64,000 bases of DNA, from assembly GCF_000756655.1 (NCBI RefSeq), contig NZ_ARXU01000013.1, positions 1-64,000 on the forward strand. The letters are read 5' to 3'. This stretch comes from Alcanivorax jadensis T9. GTDB lineage: Bacteria; Pseudomonadota; Gammaproteobacteria; Pseudomonadales; Alcanivoracaceae. Numbering within the stretch: position 1 is the first letter of the stretch; each line of letters starts with the position of its first letter. Under the pieces are notes generated by a model. It had not been told where the DNA came from and ran no database searches. It saw only the letters and a program-made list of their open reading frames with translations. Both the position numbers and the translations under genes were made by a program. Positions 24,722-33,908 of this stretch are shown one piece after another.

Positions 24722-26027
24722 GCCGTTCCAGGCGAGGGTGCTGCCACTGTTTCTTTTGCAGATCCTGCACGATCTCTCGTACCAGCTTGCTACGCTGCTG
24801 GCGCCAGGCCAGCTCTGCCAGCAGCAGTTGGTAGGCGGGAGGCAGGGCACGGATGTCGCCGCCCAGAAATTCGTATTCCTGCCATAGCGCCCCCAGCAGG
24901 GCATCACTGCCCTGGCGTTCGCTCAAGGTTTTAACTGCCTCTTTCATGGCCGCATCCAGCTGCTTGCGGCGCAGGCCCATCTGCAGGAAGAAAAACCACA
25001 AGGGGCGGCTTTTAGGGTGGTTGACAAGCCATTGGCGGCAGCGGGACTGGGCATCATCAAAGCGTAATTGTTCGGCCAGTTGCTGGCAGATTGCAGGCAC
25101 CTGAGTGTCATCTCCGTCCATGCCGGGCTGATTGCCTTTCTGCCGGTTCGGTTGCTCGGTGAAAGGAAGCAGGAAAGCCAGAGCCAGCCCGGTCAGCAGG
25201 CCGCCGGCGTGGGCCATATAGGCGACGTTGCTGTTCATTGTCGCCGCCTGTATCAGTTCCCAGCCCAGCCATACCGGAAACAGCACCAGTGCCGGTGCCC
25301 GGAAGCTACCGAAGAAAAATCCCAGCGTGTAGAAAAACTCCAGCTTGCGCAGACGGAATGTGCCGGCAAACAGTCCCATCAGACCGGAAATGGCGCCAGA
25401 TGCCCCCACCAGTGGAATGCCGCTGTTCGGAGCGGATGCGATAAACAACAGGCCTGCACCGATGCCACAAAGCAGATAAGCCGGTAGGAAACGCCGGGCA
25501 CCCCAATGCCGTTCCATGGCAATGCCAAACATGATCAGGAACAGCATGTTGCCGAGAAGATGAAACCAGTCACCATGCATGAACTGGGAGCTGAGCAGGG
25601 TGACCAGGCTGGGATCATTGGGAATCAGCCCCCAGCGAATAGTGGATTGCTGATCCATCCAGTCTTCAAGATCGTTGCGAAGCTGGCGCCACTGGTTGGC
25701 AGGGGGGTGTTGCTGCCAGTGGTGGTGAACATGCAGGGCGAATGCCTGATCGTACCAGCCGTAGGCCATCATGAAATCCGCGCCCTTGTCGTTCATGGCC
25801 ACAGCATCGGCATAGGTCCTGCTGTCCTGCTGTGATAGCCACTGCAGCAGCAAATCCACTTCATAGTCCGCCAGCAGATTGGCCTGTTCTGCAGTCAGCG
25901 GACCGTCTCTTTGCAGATCCTGGTGGGTGGTCCAGGTATAGACGGCAATATTGATCAGGATCAGCAGAATGCAGATCCAGGGCGTAGTGCGGCGCGCTTC
26001 CTTGTCACCGACGGGTACGATAAGCAT
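24705..26027 (-). CDS. Rhomboid family intramembrane serine protease
   Basis: Membrane protease of 440 residues that cuts transmembrane substrates. The catalytic pair is Ser210 in GASGAISG and His273 in AHAGG; the HGDWFHLLGNMLFL segment (151-164) is the conserved L1/TM2 motif with His and Asn. A large loop (about 36-135) lies between TM1 and the core, and a soluble helical tail of about 150 residues follows (from about 290), which is longer than in GlpG. This is not the short rhombosortase form. The ATG is preceded by GGGGGAA on the minus strand. Substrates are unknown. Confidence 0.93.
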   Translation of the reverse strand: MLIVPVGDKEARRTTPWICILLILINIAVYTWTTHQDLQRDGPLTAEQANLLADYEVDLLLQWLSQQDSRTYADAVAMNDKGADFMMAYGWYDQAFALHVHHHWQQHPPANQWRQLRNDLEDWMDQQSTIRWGLIPNDPSLVTLLSSQFMHGDWFHLLGNMLFLIMFGIAMERHWGARRFLPAYLLCGIGAGLLFIASAPNSGIPLVGASGAISGLMGLFAGTFRLRKLEFFYTLGFFFGSFRAPALVLFPVWLGWELIQAATMNSNVAYMAHAGGLLTGLALAFLLPFTEQPNRQKGNQPGMDGDDTQVPAICQQLAEQLRFDDAQSRCRQWLVNHPKSRPLWFFFLQMGLRRKQLDAAMKEAVKTLSERQGSDALLGALWQEYEFLGGDIRALPPAYQLLLAELAWRQQRSKLVREIVQDLQKKQWQHPRLERLSQRL

Positions 26028-26109
26028 GTGGTTCCCCCTTTTCCCGGCGACTAGTGTAGCGTCATCCTTGCAGGCGGGGGAGGGCTGTCAGAGCGCTGCG
26101 GGTTCAGAA

Positions 26110-26212
26110 CGAAAGAAGCCGCGCCCAAATGCCTGGACACGGCCTCATACAGTGACGCAAACACGGCCCCAGCTCGGGAACCGTTAACTATTCACTGTTA
26201 ACTGCTTTTAGC
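26110..26212. repeat. Degenerate single-arm copy of the MITE-like element (copy D)
   Basis: GAAGCCGCGCCCAAATGC..ACACGGCCTCAT resembles the core of copy C, and GTTAACTATTCACTGTTAAC at 26183-26202 resembles the right arm. It overlaps the stop codon of the hotdog gene, as copy C overlaps the Smr gene. The left arm is missing, so this is a lower-confidence call. Confidence 0.4.
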
Positions 26213-26671
26213 GGGTTTCTCACTGATCCACAGATTGATGGTGCCTTCCACTACCACGGTGCCATCGTCGCGCATGGCTTTGACGGTGACGGGAAGGTTG
26301 CCGGGTTTCCAGTCTTCCGGATTGGCTTCGGCGGTGGCAGTAATATCGCTGGTGGCCTTGGCGGTATAGTTCACATCCATGCCTTTGGGAATCCAGCGCA
26401 GGTGCTTGGGCACAGAGGATTCCGCCATGGCGCCCATGGCACATTCCAGTGCGTTGCAGATGGCGATCACGTGCACTGTCTGGATGTGGTTTTCCACACC
26501 TTTACGTTTCTTGAACTTTACCTCACAAAAGTTGGGGCGAAGTTCGCTGATGATCGGGGTAATAGTGGCAAAGTAGGGGGCTTTGCGGCTGAACACCATG
26601 GAAAACAGCTTGCGGCCGGCGGGCAGCTTCAGGGCTTTTTCGTACATGTTCAGAAGGTAGTTGTCGCTCAT
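26198..26671 (-). CDS. Hotdog-fold protein (DUF4442)
   Basis: Cytoplasmic protein of 157 residues with the hotdog pattern of DUF4442, related to PaaI-type thioesterases. Conserved features are the PNFCEVKFKKRKGVENHIQTVHVIAICNALE run, in which Asn-His and Glu are placed as in the thioesterase helix, and the C-terminal strand GTVVVEGTINLWISEKP. ATG at 26671 has AGGAG upstream; the longer frame to 26755 has no ribosome site. It is divergent from the DUF748 gene. Acyl-CoA hydrolysis is plausible but unproven. Confidence 0.85.
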   Translation of the reverse strand: MSDNYLLNMYEKALKLPAGRKLFSMVFSRKAPYFATITPIISELRPNFCEVKFKKRKGVENHIQTVHVIAICNALECAMGAMAESSVPKHLRWIPKGMDVNYTAKATSDITATAEANPEDWKPGNLPVTVKAMRDDGTVVVEGTINLWISEKPAKSS

Positions 26672-26802
26672 GGCAGGACTCCTGTGCAAGATGCGCCCAT
26701 TTTCCATAGCCACCATGGCGGCGCAATGGGTTTGGAGCGCCAGCGGGGCGCGCAACTGCTACCATGGCGTCAAAATCGGAGCGTCTTGATAGGGAGACAG
26801 AT

Positions 26803-29745
26803 GTGAAGGTGTTACAGGCCTGGAAAAGCAGTAGCTGGAAAGTGAAAACCCTGATTATTCTGGCTAGCCTTTATCTGCTTTACGCCTTGTTTGGCTTTTT
26901 CCTGGCGCCGGGACTGGTCCGGGATAATGCCAGCAAGGCACTGGCGGATCTGACTGGTCGGCAAGTCACCATTGATGAGGTGAAGATCAATCCTCTGGTG
27001 CTGAGCGCCACGGTGAATGGTTTCTCCATCCAGGATGACCAGACAGAGGTATTGCTAGGCTTCAACCAGCTGTATGTGAATTTCCAGTTGTCTTCCCTGT
27101 TCCGCTGGAGCTGGCATTTTGATGAAGTCATGCTCGATGCATTGACGGTGCGTGCCCAACGCAATCCCGGTAACACCTTCAGCTTTGATGATGTGTTGAC
27201 CCATATCCAGGAGCAGCTTGCCCAGGCTCCGGAAGAGGAAGCTCCGGAGCCGGAGCAGGAGGAGCCTGGCTTGCCGGCCATTTCCATTGCCAGCCTCAGC
27301 CTTGCCGCCGGCGATCTGCGTTTTACCGAGGCCTCCGGCGACGAGCCGGAAAAGCTGGTGCTGCCACTGGCTTTCACGGTGAGCAATTTTTCTACCAAGG
27401 GCAAAGGTGAAAACAGCAATGACTACGCGATTCGTCTGGAGGGGCCGGACGGTGGCGCACTGGATTGGCAGGGTCGCTTTGAATTCACTCCCTTCATCGC
27501 GCGGGGACACTTGAGTGTGGAAAAGGTCGACCTGGTGCCCCTGGCGCGGCTGCTCAAGAATGAAGTCCGCTTTACCGTGCCGTCCGGCGAACTGGATGTG
27601 GAAACCGCCTATCATTTTGCTGCGGAGCCGCAACCGAAGGTAGTGCTCAGTGATGGCCAGATGGTATTACGACAGCTTCAGCTGCTCAAGCCAGGTGAAG
27701 ACTCCCCCAGCGTGTCGCTGCCGCAAGTCAGTGTTGAAGGGGTGGAGCTGGATTCCCTGGCACAGAAGGTCAACGTTCCCAAAGTGACCGTCACTAATCC
27801 TGAGCTAGGCGTGGTGCTGAATGAACAGGGCATCGACCTGGCGACGCTATTTTTGCCGTCGGACCGGGAAGCCGCTGAAGAGCGGGTGGAGGAAGTAAAG
27901 GAAAAAGCCGAGCAGGCGGCCCAGAAGGTGCAGGAAGGCAAGGCTGACTGGATCGTGCGGCTGGACACCCTGCAAGTGGACGGCAGTGGACTGCGCTTTA
28001 CTGACCGTACTCTGCAACCTGCTCAGGCCTTGACCCTTTCGGACGGTCAACTGACCTTGAAAAACCTTATTATCGGTGAGCCTGCTACCTTCACCTGGGA
28101 AGGTAGCAGCAAGATCCAGCAAAGCGGCACACTGAAGCATTCCGGGGAAGGCAATCTGACCCCCTTCAGTGTTGATGCCCAGGCGGCCTTGCAAGGATTG
28201 CCGTTGGTTCCCTTTTCGCCCTGGCTGGAACGCGAGGCGCCGCTGGTTCTGGCCGACGGGGTTTTGTCTGTGGATACCCGCGCCAGTGTGAAAGGTGAGA
28301 ACACGGCGGTCACCGTCAGCGCCAATGCGTCCCTGGAAAACTTCAGTTTGCTGGAGAACGGCGAATCCCTGCTCAAGATCAACCAGGGCAGCGTGACGGA
28401 TCTGTCGTTGGCCTCTGCCGGGCAGACGGTACGTATTGGGGAAATCGGCCTTACCGGCATGGATATGGCCAATCGGGTGGATGCCCAGGGCCGGGATGTG
28501 GCCACACGGATTCAGGCGGGCATGGCTTCCGGTGATGCCAGCGGTAGCGGCAGTGATACGAGCCAGGGTGAGCAGGGTAAATCCTGGCAGGTGACGGTGG
28601 ATCGAGTACGTCTGGTTGGCAGCCAGATCCGCCACGAGGACTTGTCGCTCAGTCCTGATTTCCGCATTGGCCTTTATGAGCTTTCAGGGAACCTGCGCAA
28701 TCTGGATACCCGCCCGGGCAGAAAGGCCACCATGGATCTGAACGCCCAGGTGGATCGTTATGCGCCGTTCAGCATCAAGGGCGCGCTGACGGCGGAGCCT
28801 CTGTTCACTGACTTGAACATTTCCCTGAAGAATTACGAAATGACTGGCCTGACCCCCTATACGGGGCAATATCTGGGTTACAAGGTGGAGAAGGGCCAAC
28901 TCGGCGTGAACTCGGGCGTGTCCATCGACAACAACCGGCTTAGCAGCAACACGAATATTCTTGCCGATGAATTCTACCTGGGAGAAAAAGTGTCCAGTGA
29001 TACGGCGGTGAACGCGCCTGTGAAACTGGGGTTGTCGGTGCTGCGTAACCGTTCGGGGAAGATCACCCTGCCGGTCGCCATGGACGGGGATCTGAATGAT
29101 CCGAGCTTTAGCGTTGGAGGCATGGTGCTCAAGGTGTTGAGCAACGTTGTGGTGAAGGCGGCGACGGCACCGTTCTCTGTGCTGTCGGCGCTGGCGGGCG
29201 GCAAGAACCTGGAGAGTATTGCTTTTGAGCCGGGGCTGGCAGCAACTGGTCAGGACACGGCTTCTTCCCTGGAGGCGCTGGCCAAGGTGCTCAATGAGCG
29301 CCCGGAATTGCGTGTGGGGCTGATCGGTACCACCAACGCTGAGGATCGCACCGCCCTGGCTGCGCAGGCCATCGGCCGCGAGGTGGCAGACGAGGACTGG
29401 CAGGGTATTGATGATGCCTTGCAGGAAAAGAAATGGCGCCGAAAATTGATTCGTCGCTATGAATCCAGCACCGATCGGGATGTGGAAAGTCTGGTAGGCA
29501 ACGCGCTTCCCGAGGATGAAGAGCAACCTGAAACGGTACTGGCCAAAGCCGCCTGGGAGACCATGCTGGCAACCGATACCAAGGCCCTGGACCGGGCTCA
29601 GCTCACAGAACTGGCACGCCTGCGAGGGGAAAATGCCAAGGCGATGCTGGTGCAGACACTGGGTATTGAACAGAGCCGGATTTTCCTGAACGAAACCAAT
29701 GTCGATGGCAAAGTAGCTGGCCTGACTCTGACCCTGGAAAAATAA
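26803..29745 (+). CDS. DUF748 (AsmA-like) envelope protein
   Basis: Large protein of about 980 residues anchored by one N-terminal membrane helix (TLIILASLYLLYALFGFF) with the rest in the periplasm. The pattern LTGRQVTIDEVKINPLVLSATVNGF is typical of DUF748 proteins, relatives of AsmA/YhdP/TamB that may act in lipid traffic across the envelope. An Asp/Glu-rich insert (about 145-165) and a helical one (about 365-390, EAAEERVEEVKEKAEQAAQK) interrupt the beta-rich repeats. The C-terminal tail resembles an OmpA-like peptidoglycan-binding fold. I prefer GTG at 26803, which has AGGGAG six bases upstream, to ATG at 26764, which has none. A methyltransferase-like gene follows after two bases. Confidence 0.88.
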   Translation: MKVLQAWKSSSWKVKTLIILASLYLLYALFGFFLAPGLVRDNASKALADLTGRQVTIDEVKINPLVLSATVNGFSIQDDQTEVLLGFNQLYVNFQLSSLFRWSWHFDEVMLDALTVRAQRNPGNTFSFDDVLTHIQEQLAQAPEEEAPEPEQEEPGLPAISIASLSLAAGDLRFTEASGDEPEKLVLPLAFTVSNFSTKGKGENSNDYAIRLEGPDGGALDWQGRFEFTPFIARGHLSVEKVDLVPLARLLKNEVRFTVPSGELDVETAYHFAAEPQPKVVLSDGQMVLRQLQLLKPGEDSPSVSLPQVSVEGVELDSLAQKVNVPKVTVTNPELGVVLNEQGIDLATLFLPSDREAAEERVEEVKEKAEQAAQKVQEGKADWIVRLDTLQVDGSGLRFTDRTLQPAQALTLSDGQLTLKNLIIGEPATFTWEGSSKIQQSGTLKHSGEGNLTPFSVDAQAALQGLPLVPFSPWLEREAPLVLADGVLSVDTRASVKGENTAVTVSANASLENFSLLENGESLLKINQGSVTDLSLASAGQTVRIGEIGLTGMDMANRVDAQGRDVATRIQAGMASGDASGSGSDTSQGEQGKSWQVTVDRVRLVGSQIRHEDLSLSPDFRIGLYELSGNLRNLDTRPGRKATMDLNAQVDRYAPFSIKGALTAEPLFTDLNISLKNYEMTGLTPYTGQYLGYKVEKGQLGVNSGVSIDNNRLSSNTNILADEFYLGEKVSSDTAVNAPVKLGLSVLRNRSGKITLPVAMDGDLNDPSFSVGGMVLKVLSNVVVKAATAPFSVLSALAGGKNLESIAFEPGLAATGQDTASSLEALAKVLNERPELRVGLIGTTNAEDRTALAAQAIGREVADEDWQGIDDALQEKKWRRKLIRRYESSTDRDVESLVGNALPEDEEQPETVLAKAAWETMLATDTKALDRAQLTELARLRGENAKAMLVQTLGIEQSRIFLNETNVDGKVAGLTLTLEK

Positions 29746-29747
29746 GT

Positions 29748-30494
29748 GTGGCGCTAATCTGGAAAACCGAGCTGCAGGGGGTGCATTACGAAGTGCGCCG
29801 TGCCGGTCGAACCCTGCGGCTTTATGCCAATGGCGTACAACACTCCGAGTTTCACCCCAAACGCCTGCTCACCGGCAGTGTCTGGGATCTGCTCTGGTTG
29901 CCGGCCCTGCTGCACGAGCCCTCCCGGTTCCGACGGGTGCTGGTGCTGGGCCTGGGGGGCGGGTCGTTGATCCCGCCCATTCGCCAGTTACTGAATCCTG
30001 AAACGCTGGTTGCCGTGGAGCTGGACGCTGCCCACTTGCAGGTGGCCCGTGAAGTGTTTGGCATGGACGCTTTCGGCGTGGAGACCTATGAGGGCGATGC
30101 CCAGGCATGGCTGCAGGCGTATCAGGGGGAACCGTTCGACCTGATCATCGAAGACCTGTTTGCGCCCAGCAATCAGCAAGTCAGCCGGGCGGTGCCGGCG
30201 GACAAGGCGTGGCTGCAATGCCTGGCGGACAATCTGTCGGCCAGCGGTACCCTGGTGATGAACTTTGGTGACTGGAAGGAATACCGGGAAAGTCCCGCTG
30301 CCACGGATGAAGCCATGGCTGGCTATGCCAGCCGTTTCCGGCTGTCATGCAGTGACTGCCACAATGCGATTATCGCTTTTACCCGGGAACCGGCCCGCAG
30401 TATTCATCTGCGCAGAAGGGTAGAAGCCACCAAGTCCCTCAGCACCCGCGATGCTCGCGCCCGGCTGGATTACCACATCCGCCAGCTGGATTGA
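29748..30494 (+). CDS. Spermidine-synthase-like methyltransferase-fold protein
   Basis: Cytoplasmic protein of 248 residues with the Rossmann fold of polyamine synthases. VLVLGLGGGSLIPPIRQL and VAVELDAAHLQVAREVF form the nucleotide pocket, followed by YEGDAQAWL and DLIIEDLFAP. It lacks the N-terminal beta domain of real spermidine synthase, so the amine substrate is doubtful; many such proteins are only annotated as fused or spermidine-synthase-like. The GTG start is two bases after the stop of the DUF748 gene, which implies translational coupling. Confidence 0.8.
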   Translation: MALIWKTELQGVHYEVRRAGRTLRLYANGVQHSEFHPKRLLTGSVWDLLWLPALLHEPSRFRRVLVLGLGGGSLIPPIRQLLNPETLVAVELDAAHLQVAREVFGMDAFGVETYEGDAQAWLQAYQGEPFDLIIEDLFAPSNQQVSRAVPADKAWLQCLADNLSASGTLVMNFGDWKEYRESPAATDEAMAGYASRFRLSCSDCHNAIIAFTREPARSIHLRRRVEATKSLSTRDARARLDYHIRQLD

Positions 30495-30523
30495 GAGTGG
30501 CTGCCGAGCAAAGGCAATCTTTC

Positions 30524-30668
30524 ACCACAGAGGACAGAGAGTTCACTGAGGAACACTTGTCACTACGCGGCCTGCGGTCATGGTCTTTCTTTCTGTAGGA
30601 GGCTGCTTGCAGCCGAACCGTTCGCGTACAAGCACGCTTTTCTCAGTGAACTCTGTGCCCTCTGTGGT
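30524..30668. repeat. Long hairpin of the ACCACAGAGG family with a REP inside
   Basis: ACCACAGAGGACAGAGAGTT..CTGAG (30524-30550) pairs with CTCAGTGAACTCTGTGCCCT..GGT (30642-30668) with few mismatches. A REP unit (TGTAGGAGGCTGCTTGCAGC.., 30594-30617) is in the loop. It occupies the gap between two convergent genes. Confidence 0.8.
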
Positions 30669-30686
30669 TAATCGATTTTCCTGTTA

Positions 30687-32645
30687 TCAATCCAGCATCG
30701 ATACCGAATACAGATCCTGGCTTTCCTTTTCGGTGAGCAGTTGTGAGGTGCGTGCCTGGTTGTCGTGTAGCCCAACAAACAGGGCCCGATAGGTGAGCAC
30801 GGCCTGGACATAATCCCGGGTTTCCCGGAAGGGAATGGATTCAATCCAGACATCGGCGGGCACCGCCTCGTCCTCTTCCCTCAACCAGTTGTTCACCCGA
30901 TGCGGACCGGCGTTATAGGCCGCCAGAGCCAGTACTCGGTTGCCTTTGAACTCGTCCAGCAGCTCCGCCAGATAGCGGCTGCCGAGCTTGATATTCAAGT
31001 CCGCGTTTTGCAGGGTGTTGGTGGTGGGGCGGCCCAGGTTGGCATCTTTGGCAACCTTACGGGCGGTGCCCGGCATCAGTTGCATCAGCCCCATGGCGCC
31101 GACAGGTGAACGGGCCTGGGGATTGAAGGCACTTTCCCGCCGAGCCACGGCCATGGCCAACCAGGGGTCCAGATCATGCCTTTGCGCTTGCTGTTCAAAC
31201 TCGCGCTGATAGGCAGGCGGGAAACGCCAGGCGAGAACATCCCAGGCCTTGGCCTGGATAGATGCCTGTACCGCCAGATCGTACCAGTGTTGCTCCAGCG
31301 CATGCTGGGCAAGCTGGCGGACGTTGGCATCATCGTTGTGCCACATCAGCCACAGCCATTCCTGACGGGCCGCGTAATCCTCGTTCAGCTCGCGCAGCAG
31401 GCGTACACGGGCGATAGCCTGAGGGGGAGTGAAATCCGCGGACGGTTGCACCTGGGCATTGGAGAAATGGTAGGGCTCGCCCAGGCGGTCGGCGGCCATA
31501 AAGGCAAAGAAGTTTCTGTGTCTGGAGGCTTGCCGGTAGAGGGCACGGGCCTGGTCAGGCTGGTTCAGTTCTTCCAGTGCCCGGGCGCGCCAGTAGAGCC
31601 AGCGCGAATCCTGCTGTTCGCTATCAGGTAAACGGGTAATCCACAGTTCCGCGCTGTCCCAGTCCTGTTCGATGATGGTGCGGCGGGCACGTTGGTCCAG
31701 CAGCTCCGCATCCGGGTTGACCGTCAGCCAGTTGTCCAGCCATTGGCGGTTTTCTTCAATACCTCGAATGGTGGAATACCAGGCGATGCGCCGGCCGGCG
31801 TCTTCCCGCATGGCGTCATCGCGAAGGCCTTGACGGCGACTGTGGTCATCGAACCATTGCCGTGCCTTAACGGTGTCCTTGTAGGCCCAGCGATGTATAG
31901 CGGCGGCCAGCAGTTGCTGACGCTGTTCCGGTTTGATGTTGGTGGGCAGGTTGTCCACCTTGTCGGGATGTCGATAAAGGGTTTCCAGCCAGTCACTGGC
32001 GGTGTCGTAATCCGTATCCTCGAGTTTTCTGGCCAGGTAACGAACCAGGCCATGGCTGTTGGCCTTGAAGGCCAGCAGCTGTCTTTCCCAGATTGCCGCA
32101 TCATCAATGACGCCGCCTGCCTGGGCCTGATCAAACAGGGGATCACACTGATTTGGGCGTGACTGGCCGCTGGCCCAGATGTCGGCAGCGGCTTGCAGGG
32201 CACTATCGTCACCGTTGGCCAATTTGGCCTGGTAGTAATAACACTGACGCGCGGTGGCTGAAGGCTCGTTGCTGTTGACGGCCAGCAGGGCGTCCCATTT
32301 TTCCACCTTGCCATAAGCCACGTTGGCCAGCTGGCGAATGTCGTTTGGCAGCGGGGAATCGGGGTAACGCCGGGCGTAGTCGTTTATCTTTTCCGGTGCC
32401 AGGTCGGGCAGGGCCGCGCGCAGCCGATGAAAATCCAGATAGGCTTGCAGGGGGTGATCATCGCCCAGCTGTTTTTCCAGTCGGGTCAGAGTATTCCAGT
32501 CATCATTGCGTGCTGCGTCCAGTGCCTGGCGGAAGACGCCGCTATCCGTAGCGGCGGCTACCAACGAAGAAAACAGGCAACAGCTAAACAGTGCCACAGC
32601 GCGAAAATAGGTTACAGCGCGAATGCAGGGTGCAGCGCTAACCAT
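30687..32645 (-). CDS. slt: Soluble lytic murein transglycosylase (Slt70-like)
   Basis: Periplasmic enzyme of about 652 residues that cleaves the MurNAc-GlcNAc bond of peptidoglycan to give 1,6-anhydro ends. A signal peptide ends near SSLVAAATD. The N-terminal 400 residues form the helical superstructure of Slt70. The catalytic domain has ARRESAFNPQARSPVGAMGL, with the catalytic Glu in RRES, then MQLMPGTA and AYNAGP. ATG at 32645 has GGAGG upstream; the ATG four codons earlier has no ribosome site. The gene converges on the spermidine-synthase-like gene across a repeat hairpin. Confidence 0.94.
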   Translation of the reverse strand: MVSAAPCIRAVTYFRAVALFSCCLFSSLVAAATDSGVFRQALDAARNDDWNTLTRLEKQLGDDHPLQAYLDFHRLRAALPDLAPEKINDYARRYPDSPLPNDIRQLANVAYGKVEKWDALLAVNSNEPSATARQCYYYQAKLANGDDSALQAAADIWASGQSRPNQCDPLFDQAQAGGVIDDAAIWERQLLAFKANSHGLVRYLARKLEDTDYDTASDWLETLYRHPDKVDNLPTNIKPEQRQQLLAAAIHRWAYKDTVKARQWFDDHSRRQGLRDDAMREDAGRRIAWYSTIRGIEENRQWLDNWLTVNPDAELLDQRARRTIIEQDWDSAELWITRLPDSEQQDSRWLYWRARALEELNQPDQARALYRQASRHRNFFAFMAADRLGEPYHFSNAQVQPSADFTPPQAIARVRLLRELNEDYAARQEWLWLMWHNDDANVRQLAQHALEQHWYDLAVQASIQAKAWDVLAWRFPPAYQREFEQQAQRHDLDPWLAMAVARRESAFNPQARSPVGAMGLMQLMPGTARKVAKDANLGRPTTNTLQNADLNIKLGSRYLAELLDEFKGNRVLALAAYNAGPHRVNNWLREEDEAVPADVWIESIPFRETRDYVQAVLTYRALFVGLHDNQARTSQLLTEKESQDLYSVSMLD

Positions 32646-32760
32646 TTGAGCCTCCACATCGTCGGGTCAACGTTCCAATTCTACCGGTGCGGCAGACTCT
32701 TTGGCGTGCGGAATGTGTAAAACTTGCAGGCTGGTACAAAAGTCTGAGAGTGCGTTATGC

Positions 32761-32790
32761 CTGACATGAAAACGCCTGCTGCTCTATACT
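32761..32790 (+). promoter_or_regulatory. Sigma70-type promoter of rsmC
   Basis: CTGACA at 32761-32766 and TATACT at 32785-32790 are separated by 18 bases; transcription would start about 30 bases before the ATG at 32828. Confidence 0.5.
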
Positions 32791-32827
32791 GCGGCGCACT
32801 TTACTCCGCCGGTTCGGGCTTGCTGCT

Positions 32828-33802
32828 ATGGAAAACACGACACAATTGCTACTGCGCCAGGCTGGCGCTCTGTCGGGCCGTCAGGTGCTGGTGATCGATG
32901 CCAACGACCCGGCGTTGAAAAGCCTGGATGTGGATGCCCAGCTGCAGTTGCATGCGGATGATTTCACCGTGGGCGCCCAGCAATGGGCGCCGGCACCGAC
33001 GGTGCCACCCGAGGTGGACCTGCTGGTGTTGCCTCTGCCCAAATCCATCGACCGCTTGCGGTTTTTGCTCAACTGGCTGGCTGGCGAAATCAGTCAGCCG
33101 GTGGAGTTGTGGCTGATCGGGCCGGCGAAGGGCGGCATCCGCGGGGCACTGAAATATCTGCAGGCACATGTGGATGATGCGGTACTGGTGGATAGTGCCC
33201 GCCATTGCAAGCTGTATAGCGGGCAGCTACAGCCGGGAGAAACGCAGACCCTGGCGGCCTGGGGAGAGGTGATTCCGGTGGGTGAGCTGGAAATCGTCAG
33301 CTACCCGGGCGTATTCAGCCATGGCCGTCTGGATGAGGGCACCCGGTTGTTGCTGGATCTGATGGCAGAACACCGCTTGCCCAGACGGGGAAGCATGATC
33401 GACATGGGCTGCGGTGCTGGTGTGATCAGTGCCAGCCTGGCCAGCCAGGGGTGGAAGGTGCAGGCGGTGGACGTGAGTGCCTGTGCGGTCGCTGCGACAA
33501 CTGCGAGCCTGGCTCGCAACAGCTTGCAGGGCCGCGTGACTGGCGGCGATCTGTTTTCCCCACTGGCCGGTCGGGTGGACATGATCGTAACCAACCCGCC
33601 GTTCCACGACCGGCGCCAGCGTACCACCGATATCACCCGACGATTGATCGCCGAGGCGCCAGCCTATCTGAACAAGGAAGGGGTAATGTGGTTGGTGGCG
33701 AACCGCGAGCTGCCTTATGCCCAGTGGCTGGACGATGCCTTTTCCCATGTGCAGGTGGCAGGGGAAACCACGCGTTTTCGGGTATACCGGGCAGTGGTTT
33801 AA
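32828..33802 (+). CDS. rsmC: 16S rRNA (guanine-N2) methyltransferase
   Basis: Protein of 324 residues that methylates G1207 of 16S rRNA in the 30S subunit using S-adenosylmethionine. It has the two-domain RsmC form: an N-terminal degenerate methyltransferase domain (about 1-150) and a C-terminal catalytic one with MIDMGCGAGVISASLA and the NPPFHD motif of N2-guanine methyltransferases. It is a single gene between the transglycosylase gene, which points the other way, and the convergent epimerase gene. Confidence 0.93.
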   Translation: MENTTQLLLRQAGALSGRQVLVIDANDPALKSLDVDAQLQLHADDFTVGAQQWAPAPTVPPEVDLLVLPLPKSIDRLRFLLNWLAGEISQPVELWLIGPAKGGIRGALKYLQAHVDDAVLVDSARHCKLYSGQLQPGETQTLAAWGEVIPVGELEIVSYPGVFSHGRLDEGTRLLLDLMAEHRLPRRGSMIDMGCGAGVISASLASQGWKVQAVDVSACAVAATTASLARNSLQGRVTGGDLFSPLAGRVDMIVTNPPFHDRRQRTTDITRRLIAEAPAYLNKEGVMWLVANRELPYAQWLDDAFSHVQVAGETTRFRVYRAVV

Positions 33803-33853
33803 ATCAGGAAAAGGGCATTGCTGCCCTGATGTCTTTTTCCGGTAACGGTTTTC

Positions 33854-33883
33854 TGTAGCAGCCATGCTGGCATGCATGGCGAA
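33854..33883 (+). repeat. REP-like hairpin
   Basis: TGTAGCAGCCATGCTGGCATGCATGGCGAAC follows the REP pattern with a longer stem. It lies in the gap between convergent rsmC and the epimerase gene. The coordinates cover the unit to its GCGAA end. Confidence 0.6.
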
Positions 33884-33908
33884 CTGCCCACACCGCTACG
33901 CTTCGTTT

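Noticed and set aside
24705-26027. Rhomboid protein as the rhombosortase that would process the GlyGly-CTERM segments
   Set aside because: Rhombosortases are short and lack the long soluble tail; this 440-residue protein has a large loop and TPR-like tail. No rhombosortase is in the window.
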